NCBI GenBank assembly: GCA_938014215.1
Contig: CALLRW010000009.1
Location: 1 to 11,709, forward strand
DNA length: 11,709 nt
Origin: an uncultured Alistipes sp.
GTDB taxonomy: Bacteria > Bacteroidota > Bacteroidia > Bacteroidales > Rikenellaceae
Reading direction: 5' to 3'
The notes under the pieces were generated by a model. That model searched no databases and was not told where the DNA came from. It saw only the letters and a list, made by a program, of their open reading frames with translations. Position 1 is the stretch's first letter, and each line of letters begins with the position of its first letter. Shown here one piece after another: positions 7,103 to 11,709 of this stretch. A program made the position numbers and the translations under genes.

Positions 7103-7720
7103 ATGTCCATCGTCAACAGCATCGAAACCGTCCGGGACTGGCTGACCGCCGAGGTCTGCCCTCTGGTCAAGCTGAAGCTCCCGGACGACAAGGCCACAGA
7201 CGCCTCCTACCCCTACAAGCTGGTCAACCCGGCTGCGTTCTCGCTTTTCGTACCGTCGAAGGACAGGACGCCCCCGAGCATCGCCGCGCCGATCCCATCG
7301 GTCTGCGTGCAGCTCGTTCAGGGCGACGACCGCCTGATCCGAAGTGCCCGCAGCGTCAAGATCCGGCTCCTCTTTTCGGCGTGGGATCCCGGCTATCACG
7401 GGCCCGACATTTACAAGCCGAAAGGCGACGGCAGCGGCTCCTACGTCCAGCAATACAACGAGGCCGCGGCGGCCTACTTCGTGAAGAACGGAGAGGGCTG
7501 GCGTGACGCATGGAATTTTGTGGACACAGCCCTCCGACGGATCGAAAACGCCGAGTACCTCGGCGACCTCCGCGTCATCAAAGAGGAAGGCATCACCTTC
7601 GGCCCCGTCGCCGAGCAGGACGCCGTCCCCGACTTTTACCCGTACTGGTTTGCGTGGGCCGAGTTCTCCGTCGAGGAGACGCTGACCCGCAACCCGGAAA
7701 GCTACCAACACCTGCTTTAA
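7103..7720 (+). CDS. Probable tail terminator / tail completion protein
   Basis: 205-residue protein between the last head connector and the sheath gene, where contractile-tail phages encode the tail terminator or neck protein. It begins MSIVNSIETVRDWLTAEVCP, followed by a Lys/Asp-rich segment and YKLVNPAAFSLFVPSKD. PIPSVCVQLVQGDDRL precedes a central beta stretch (SVKIRLLFSAWDPG). A helical GWRDAWNFVDTALRRIEN follows, then DFYPYWFAWAEFSVEE near the end. Strand-rich ends around a helix fit a tail terminator fold, but I cannot match it to a named family from sequence alone. The gene starts 12 bases after the upstream stop, with AGGAGGTG at 7090-7097. A hairpin begins right at its stop codon. 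Coding is certain; the role is inferred from position. Confidence 0.7.
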   Translation: MSIVNSIETVRDWLTAEVCPLVKLKLPDDKATDASYPYKLVNPAAFSLFVPSKDRTPPSIAAPIPSVCVQLVQGDDRLIRSARSVKIRLLFSAWDPGYHGPDIYKPKGDGSGSYVQQYNEAAAAYFVKNGEGWRDAWNFVDTALRRIENAEYLGDLRVIKEEGITFGPVAEQDAVPDFYPYWFAWAEFSVEETLTRNPESYQHLL

Positions 7721-7741
7721 GGGCAGCCCCGCGGCTGCCCT
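7720..7741 (+). terminator. Hairpin after tail terminator gene, weak T-tract
   Basis: GGGCAGCC (7721-7728) pairs perfectly with GGCTGCCC (7733-7740), and an extra A-T pair closes the stem at 7720/7741. The loop is CCGC. Only TAATTT follows, so it is a poor intrinsic terminator. It may attenuate transcription or protect the 5' end of the sheath message. Confidence 0.5.
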
Positions 7742-7767
7742 AATTTCATGCAAAGGAGGATAAGCAG

Positions 7768-9276
7768 ATGGCAAACGAATACCTCTACGGCGCCTACGGC
7801 CACATCGGCGAAACTGTGGCACAGAGCGCCGTGCAGGCGGGCACCACGCCGGTCTATATCGGCACGGCACCCGTCAACCTCGTGCGCGGCTTCGGCAAGG
7901 CCGGCATCATCAACGCGCCGATCAAGATCACCAGTCTGGTCGACGCGCAGAAGAAGCTCGGCTACGCGGCCGACTGGGGCGCCTTTACCCTGTGCGAGGT
8001 TATGTACGCACATTTCAACAACACCCTCGGGAACATCGGCCCGATCTACGTCATCAACGTGCTCGACCCCTCTGAGGGAAAGCACCGCAAGGAGGAGGCC
8101 ACCACCAAGACCCTCGCCTTCACCGGCGGCCGTGCCGAGTTCGCCAGCAGCACGATCATCCTCGACACGCTGACCATCGCAAAGGCAACCAGCGGCAACT
8201 ACGTTGAGGGCTCCGACTACGCCGTGGACTACAACTTTACCAAGGGCACGGTCATCATCACCAGCCTGAAGGACGACGCGCAGCTCACCGGCAACCTGAC
8301 GGCCACCTTCTACGAAGTGGATGACAGCGTCGAGGACAGCGACATCATCGGCGGCGTCACCTCCTCCGGCGAGTACAGTGGCCTGAGCGCGATCGCGCTG
8401 CTCTATCCTGAGCAGTTCGCGGTCTGCAATCTGATCGCGGCCCCCGGCTGGAGCCACAGCCCTGCCGTCTATAACGCTATGCTGACAGCCAGTCAGAAGA
8501 TCAACGGCCACTGGGACGCCTTCGTCGTGGCTGACCTGCCCCTCGTGGACAGCACCGCGCAGGCGGTCGACACGATCACCAAGGCGATCGCATGGAAGAA
8601 GGCCAACGCCTTCACCGGCGAGCGTTCCAAGGTCTACTGGCCGCAGGGCGTGGACAACCTCGGCAACGTGTATCACCTGAGCACGATGGCCGTGGTCGAG
8701 CTCATGCGCGCCGACTTCAGCCACAACAGCGTCCCGATGGAGACCTGCGGCAACAAGGCCATCCCCATCATCAAGCAGTATTTCGGCGCCAACGCCAACA
8801 ACCGCGGCTTCGACCAGCAGACCGGCAAGGAGCTGACGCAGAACGGCATCAGCACCGCCGTCGCGTGGGGCGGCGAGTGGGTACTGTGGGGCGACCATAC
8901 CGCCGCCTATACCTACGGCGCAGACGTGGATCCTCGTGCGATCTTTGACGTCTCCATGCGGATGCTCATGCACATCACCAACAGCTTCCAGCGCGAGTGG
9001 AGCCCTGAGATCGACAGCCCCATGACCCGGGCGCTGAAGGATCGCATCATCAACCGCGAGCAGGAAAAGCTCGACGGTTATGTGAGCATGGGGGCCCTGC
9101 TGGGCGAACCTGTGATCCTGTTCCTCGAGAGCGAGAACAGCACCACGGACGTGATGAATGGCGACTTCCGCTGGGACATCGCCGTCACCCCGACCCCGCC
9201 CCTCAAGTCTGCGAGCGTCTACGTCGCCTACACCGACGCGGGCTTCTCCGTCTACTACGAAGGAGGTGACGAGTAA
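7768..9276 (+). CDS. Contractile tail sheath protein
   Basis: 502-residue sheath subunit that wraps the tail tube and contracts on infection. The size is near that of Mu-type sheaths (about 495). The N-terminal region shows TTPVYIGTAPVNLVRG (about 26-41), then ITSLVDAQKKLGYAADWGAF and EVMYAHFNNTLGNIGPIYVI (about 77-96), which are standard sheath features. The variable middle (about 110-200) is Thr/Asp-rich. The conserved C-terminal domain includes SPMTRALKDRIINREQEKLD (about 417-436) and ends in YVAYTDAGFSVYYEGGDE, the strand that links neighbouring subunits in sheath structures. AAAGGAGGA lies just before the ATG at 7768. The stop overlaps the tube start (TAATG), as expected for sheath-tube pairs. 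No frameshift or deletion is seen. Confidence 0.95.
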   Translation: MANEYLYGAYGHIGETVAQSAVQAGTTPVYIGTAPVNLVRGFGKAGIINAPIKITSLVDAQKKLGYAADWGAFTLCEVMYAHFNNTLGNIGPIYVINVLDPSEGKHRKEEATTKTLAFTGGRAEFASSTIILDTLTIAKATSGNYVEGSDYAVDYNFTKGTVIITSLKDDAQLTGNLTATFYEVDDSVEDSDIIGGVTSSGEYSGLSAIALLYPEQFAVCNLIAAPGWSHSPAVYNAMLTASQKINGHWDAFVVADLPLVDSTAQAVDTITKAIAWKKANAFTGERSKVYWPQGVDNLGNVYHLSTMAVVELMRADFSHNSVPMETCGNKAIPIIKQYFGANANNRGFDQQTGKELTQNGISTAVAWGGEWVLWGDHTAAYTYGADVDPRAIFDVSMRMLMHITNSFQREWSPEIDSPMTRALKDRIINREQEKLDGYVSMGALLGEPVILFLESENSTTDVMNGDFRWDIAVTPTPPLKSASVYVAYTDAGFSVYYEGGDE

Positions 9277-9431
9277 TGGCAAACCTGTGGCTCGACCTGA
9301 AGGGCCCCATCCTCGCCGACACCGTCTACATCGGCGGCACCCTCGTCGCCAAAGACGTGACCATCTCGCTGCCGGCCGTCACTCCCGTGACCGCCGATCT
9401 CGCTGCCGGCTGTCACTCCCGTGACCGCTGA
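9276..9431 (+). CDS. Tail tube N-terminal fragment
   Basis: 51-residue open frame with good initiation signals. Residues 1-41 (MANLWLDLKGPILADTVYIG onward) are authentic tube N-terminus; the last ten residues (LAAGCHSRDR) are out-of-frame translation of the second repeat copy. The fragment lacks nearly all of the tube beta-barrel and is unlikely to function. Confidence 0.5.
   Translation: MANLWLDLKGPILADTVYIGGTLVAKDVTISLPAVTPVTADLAAGCHSRDR
9363..9430 (+). repeat. 34-bp imperfect tandem duplication in tube gene
   Basis: Copy 1 is 9363-9396 and copy 2 is 9397-9430, directly adjacent, both starting ATCTCGCTGCCGGC. They match at 32 of 34 positions. The differences are C at 9377 versus T at 9411, and C at 9395 versus T at 9429. 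Each copy encodes ISLPAVTPVTA in the frame appropriate to it (copy 1 with the ATG, copy 2 with the downstream part), and both differences are GCC/GCT alanine codons. The T at 9429 also forms the TGA that ends the upstream frame. Confidence 0.95.
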
Positions 9432-9822
9432 CTTCAAGGCTATGGGAACCTACACCGCCCCCATCCTCGGCCAGATCGAGGCTATGGAGGCGTCCATCAC
9501 CAAGATCGGCATCGACCTCGGCCTGCGGAACATGATGAAGCTCGAGAGCAAGACCATCGAGATCCGCTGGGCTCAGGACGTCAAGCAGGCCGACGGCTCC
9601 ACCAAGACCGAAGGCTGCAAGGCGTTCCTCCGCTGCGTCTCCAAGGGCATCCCGGGCCTCTCTGTGGATCCCGGCAACACCAGCGAGAACGAGGCCACGT
9701 TTGCCGTGAGCCGCTACCAGCTCTACGTCGGCGGCGCTGAATACTGGCTGATCGACCAGCTCAACACGATCCTGCGCGTCGGCGGCGTCGACTACGCCAA
9801 GGACATCCGCAGCCTGCTGTAA
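9421..9822 (+). CDS. Tail tube C-terminal fragment
   Basis: 133-residue frame carrying most of the tube domain, from VTADFKAMGTYTAP to VDYAKDIRSLL. The GTG at 9421 is an internal codon of the original gene. I see no ribosome binding site upstream of it or of the in-frame ATG at 9448, so independent translation is doubtful. An automatic annotation would probably report this frame as the tube protein, missing about 37 N-terminal residues. Confidence 0.55.
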   Translation: MTADFKAMGTYTAPILGQIEAMEASITKIGIDLGLRNMMKLESKTIEIRWAQDVKQADGSTKTEGCKAFLRCVSKGIPGLSVDPGNTSENEATFAVSRYQLYVGGAEYWLIDQLNTILRVGGVDYAKDIRSLL

Positions 9823-9827
9823 CCTGA

Positions 9828-9853
9828 AGGGCGCCGCGCCTATGCGGCGCCCT
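9828..9853 (+). terminator. Hairpin after tube gene, weak T-tract
   Basis: AGGGCGCCGC (9828-9837) pairs perfectly with GCGGCGCCCT (9844-9853) around a 6-base loop. This is a very stable 10-bp stem. It is followed by CTGTTTA, not a full T-run, so it may only partly terminate, or may act as an mRNA 3'-end stabiliser for the abundant sheath-tube message. Confidence 0.55.
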
Positions 9854-9879
9854 CTGTTTATCGAAAGGAGACGCACCCA

Positions 9880-10290
9880 ATGAAGAACACCATCAAGCTC
9901 GACAACCCTGTGCAGATCAACGGCAAGAGCTACAACGAGCTGACCTATGACATCAGCGAGATCACCGCACAGGCGTTTGCTGAAGCTGACGCCAGAAAGC
10001 TGAGCGCCAGCGGCTCCAAGAATGGCAACGCAGCCGGCGCGGCCGAGCTGGACTACGGCCTGCACCTCTACCTCGGCTTCGCTGCCATCATCGCGGTCAA
10101 CCCTGAGATCGACATCTCCGACCTCGAGCGCGTCCGCGGCTACGACGTTATGAAGATTATGAGGATCGGCCGGGATTTTATTTCCGGGAAGTCGGAGGAA
10201 CCCTACACCCCCGACAGCTCCGACGCGCAATCCGAGACTACGCCCGAGCCTTCCACACATCAACGCGAGACCTCGGAGAGCGAAGGCTGA
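9880..10290 (+). CDS. Tail assembly chaperone, Mu gp41-like (short form)
   Basis: 136-residue protein between tube and tape measure genes, the position of the tail assembly chaperone that coats the tape measure protein during tube assembly. Residues 1-25 (MKNTIKLDNPVQINGKSYNE, LTYD) and the helical YGLHLYLGFAAIIAVNPEID at 59-78 followed by ISDLERVRGYDVMKIMRIGR fit the Mu gp41 / phage tail assembly protein family. After about residue 103 the sequence becomes low-complexity, rich in Ser, Thr, Glu and Pro, as expected for a segment that overlaps another reading frame. AAGGAG at 9865-9870 precedes the ATG. A -1 shift near the end would replace this tail with a longer C-terminus. Confidence 0.88.
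   Translation: MKNTIKLDNPVQINGKSYNELTYDISEITAQAFAEADARKLSASGSKNGNAAGAAELDYGLHLYLGFAAIIAVNPEIDISDLERVRGYDVMKIMRIGRDFISGKSEEPYTPDSSDAQSETTPEPSTHQRETSESEG
10194..10212 (+). promoter_or_regulatory. Candidate -1 frameshift signal
   Basis: GGAGGA (10194-10199) resembles a ribosome binding site inside the coding region and lies about 10 bases before a run of five C (10208-10212), read as ACC CCC. A CCC codon can re-pair perfectly after a -1 slip, and an internal ribosome binding site at this spacing stimulates slippage in dnaX. No classical XXXYYYZ heptamer is present. TTTT at 10176-10179 and GGGAAG at 10186-10191 are alternatives. Confidence 0.3.
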
Positions 10291-10400
10291 CCGACTTCCT
10301 GACCGAATACGGGGAGGCCGTCGAGGAGGCCAAGCGGCTCCAAGCGAGCCGGCCGACTCGTGCGGCCAGCTTTAAGAAACCACACATCAGAAGGAGGTGA
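10209..10400 (+). CDS. Chaperone -1 frameshift extension (long form C-terminus)
   Basis: Relative to the chaperone frame, the -1 frame is open from 10107 to TGA 10398-10400. It has no ATG, GTG or TTG start. From 10287 to about 10376 it shows strong G/C preference at third positions and reads LTDFLTEYGEAVEEAKRL, a plausible amphipathic helix. Just upstream the same frame reads QLRRAIRDYARAFHTSTRDL. This length and position match the GT / E' extensions of tail chaperones, which recruit tape measure protein. The stop lies inside the AAGGAGGTGA of the tape measure ribosome binding site. The long protein would be about 173 residues. The region 10291-10400 would otherwise be non-coding. The shift is inferred and its exact site is unknown; the listed start is the last likely point. 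Confidence 0.65.
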   Translation, partial: PRQLRRAIRDYARAFHTSTRDLGERRLTDFLTEYGEAVEEAKRLQASRPTRAASFKKPHIRRR

Positions 10401-10405
10401 CGCAC

Positions 10406-11709
10406 ATGGCAAACGGAAAAACGATGCAGGCGGTCGTCAATCTGGCCGGCAGCATCGACCCATCACTCGGCAAAGCCATCGAGCAGGCTCAGAAGAAAAT
10501 CAGCGGCCTGAACGTGAAGGCGCTGGCCGTTGGTGCAGCCGTGGGCGGCATCGCTGTGGCGACAGGCAAGGCAGTCATCGAGGCTGGAAAGTACATGAAG
10601 GATCTCGGCGCGTCCTTCGATGACGCTGCTGATGCTATCCGCATCGGAACCGGCGCCACCGGCGACGCGCTGGATGGGCTTCTGGATGACTTCGACGCCG
10701 TCTACAAGAGCGTCCCGACCACAATGGAGGACGCCAGCAAGGCGATCGCAGACTACAACACCCGCCTCGGCCTCACCGGCCCGCAGCTTCAGGAGATCTC
10801 CAAGCAGGCCATCCAAGTGAGCGATATGCTCGGGGACGACCTCGGCAGCGTGATCGAGGAGTCGAGCCAAGCCTTCCAACAGTGGAACATCGACGCCGAC
10901 GACATGGGCGGCGCTATGGACTACATTTTCAAGGTCAGCCAGAGCACGGGCATGGGCTTCACGGATCTGATGGCAGATATGCAGAAGTTCGGCCCGCAGC
11001 TTCAGGAGATGGGCTACTCCTTCGAGACGGCGAGCGCCCTGATGGGCCAGCTCGACAAGGCCGGCGTAAACACCGACGAAGTGCTCGGCGCCATGAAAAA
11101 GAGCGTCGCCACACTCGCCAAGGAGGGCATCAGCGCCAGCGACGGGCTCGCCATGTACTACGAAAAGATCAAAAACGCCGGGACGGCCGCAGAGGCCGCC
11201 AGCATCGCGTCGGAGATCTTCGGCACAAGGGCAGGCTCCACGATGGCCGCAGCAATCCGAGACGGCTCTCTGGCCGTCGCAGACCTGACGGCTGAGCTGC
11301 AAGAAAACGGCGAGACAATCGCCGGCGCAGCCGATGACACCTACGACTTCGCCGAGCGGCTTCAGGTTATGAAGCAGGGGCTCGAAGTGGCCCTCAAGCC
11401 TATGGCGAACACTGTGTTCGACGGGCTCAACAAGTTCATGCCGACGCTGCAAAAGCTGATGGAGCAGATTACTCCGGCCATCACCAAGGCGGTCGAGGCT
11501 GCGGCCCCGTTTGTCGACGAGTTCCTGACCGGCGCGGCCGACGCCCTCGAGGACGTTCTGCCCCTGATCTCTCAGCTCGCGGCCAACCTTCTGCCTGTTC
11601 TGACGCAGCTAATGAGCACTCTGCTCCCGCCGCTTCTCAACCTTGTGCAGACGCTCCTCCCGCCACTCATGCAGATCGTCTCCGCGATCCTGCCGCCTAT
11701 TGCCAGCCT
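10406..11709 (+). CDS. Tail tape measure protein (3' partial)
   Basis: Protein that fixes tail length and occupies the tube lumen. 434 codons are visible and the frame runs off the window. ATG 10406 follows AAGGAGG (10391-10397) by eight bases. Residues 1-35 (MANGKTMQAVVNLAGSIDPS onward) are followed by a glycine/alanine hydrophobic segment at about 36-56 (VKALAVGAAVGGIAVATGKA), which may be membrane-active. The region of about 60-330 fits the phage minor tail / tape measure core domain: FDDAADAIRIGTGATGDALD, VPTTMEDASKAIADYNTRLG, FAERLQVMKQGLEVALKPMA. From residue 384 there are 11-residue repeats starting with (V/L/I)LP. Family identity is secure. The total length, and therefore the tail length, cannot be read from this window. 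Confidence 0.93.
   Translation, partial: MANGKTMQAVVNLAGSIDPSLGKAIEQAQKKISGLNVKALAVGAAVGGIAVATGKAVIEAGKYMKDLGASFDDAADAIRIGTGATGDALDGLLDDFDAVYKSVPTTMEDASKAIADYNTRLGLTGPQLQEISKQAIQVSDMLGDDLGSVIEESSQAFQQWNIDADDMGGAMDYIFKVSQSTGMGFTDLMADMQKFGPQLQEMGYSFETASALMGQLDKAGVNTDEVLGAMKKSVATLAKEGISASDGLAMYYEKIKNAGTAAEAASIASEIFGTRAGSTMAAAIRDGSLAVADLTAELQENGETIAGAADDTYDFAERLQVMKQGLEVALKPMANTVFDGLNKFMPTLQKLMEQITPAITKAVEAAAPFVDEFLTGAADALEDVLPLISQLAANLLPVLTQLMSTLLPPLLNLVQTLLPPLMQIVSAILPPIAS
11555..11707 (+). repeat. 11-residue protein repeats in tape measure
   Basis: Four full repeats of exactly 33 bases followed by a partial one. The encoded units are VLPLISQLAAN, LLPVLTQLMST, LLPPLLNLVQT, LLPPLMQIVSA, then ILPPIAS at the window edge. 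Leu/Ile/Val at positions 1-2 and Pro at 3 (often also 4) recur, with a polar residue near position 7. The repeat is clear in protein and weak in DNA, so it is old or under selection. It probably continues beyond the window. Confidence 0.75.

Larger units (their letters stand above)
9276..9822 (+). pseudogene. Tail tube gene (P2 FII-like), frameshifted by 34-bp duplication
   Basis: The gene starts correctly at ATG 9276 (AAGGAGGTG at 9260-9268), overlapping the sheath stop. After residue 41 it leaves its frame and ends at TGA 9429-9431, giving 51 residues. The rest of the protein is in the +1 frame (codons from 9421) to TAA 9820-9822. Between the two parts lies an imperfect 34-bp tandem duplication (9363-9430); 34 is not a multiple of three. 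Removing one copy gives a continuous 170-residue protein reading TISLPAVTPVTADFKAMGTY across the joint. P2 FII is about 172 residues. The restored protein has the tube features IDLGLRNMMKLESKTIEIR, CVSKGIPGL, and AEYWLIDQLNTILRVGGVDY. Without a working tube no contractile tail forms, so the phage would be defective unless the duplication is an assembly error or reverts. Confidence 0.88.

Noticed and set aside
9276..9431. Tube frameshift as a programmed recoding site
   Set aside because: The frame change is fully explained by a 34-base tandem duplication, and restoring one copy gives a normal-length protein. No slippery sequence or known use of recoding in tube genes supports it.
10287..10400. 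Independent small gene starting at CTG 10287
   Set aside because: CTG is a very rare start and no good ribosome binding site precedes it. The helical, coding-like sequence of this frame extends upstream of 10287, which fits a frameshift extension better.
1..11709. Defence, toxin-antitoxin, CRISPR, retron or other accessory system
   Set aside because: All + strand genes fit virion structure and assembly roles. There are no intergenic gaps large enough for cargo, and no direct-repeat arrays, reverse transcriptase or tRNA genes.

Overview
The window is a phage or prophage structural module, all on the + strand and tightly packed. It runs from the large terminase subunit, whose 5' end is cut by the window edge, to the tape measure protein, whose 3' end is cut. 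The DNA is GC-rich with strong G/C preference at third codon positions. Most genes follow a Gram-positive-style AAGGAGG ribosome binding site. This suggests a phage of a high-GC member of the Firmicutes (for example gut Clostridia/Oscillospirales). The host is an inference; no host gene, integrase or attachment site is present.

Head region (1-7091). The order is that of phage lambda: terminase (A-like), small gpW-position protein, portal (B-like), ClpP-type protease with a scaffold nested at its 3' end (C/Nu3-like), decoration protein (D-like), major capsid protein (E-like), an FI-position protein and an FII-position head-tail connector. An intrinsic terminator and a second hairpin lie between the small protein and the portal. 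The portal has a good ribosome binding site but no standard start codon at the right distance from it.

Tail region (7103-11709). The tail is contractile (P2/Mu-like): a probable tail terminator, the sheath, the tube, a tail assembly chaperone with a probable -1 frameshift extension, and the tape measure protein. The particle would be a myovirus with a lambda-type head. Hairpins with weak T-tracts flank the sheath-tube pair.

Main anomaly. The tail tube gene is broken by a 34-bp tandem duplication (9363-9430). It shifts the frame and creates an early stop. Deleting one copy restores a 170-residue tube protein of normal length. The two copies differ at only two bases, both synonymous in the frame each copy would use. 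This hints at two diverged alleles joined by recombination or by a chimeric assembly.

I saw no defence system, CRISPR array, tRNA, insertion sequence or other accessory cargo. No stretch over 300 bases lacks a gene; the largest gap is about 80-100 bases before the portal.
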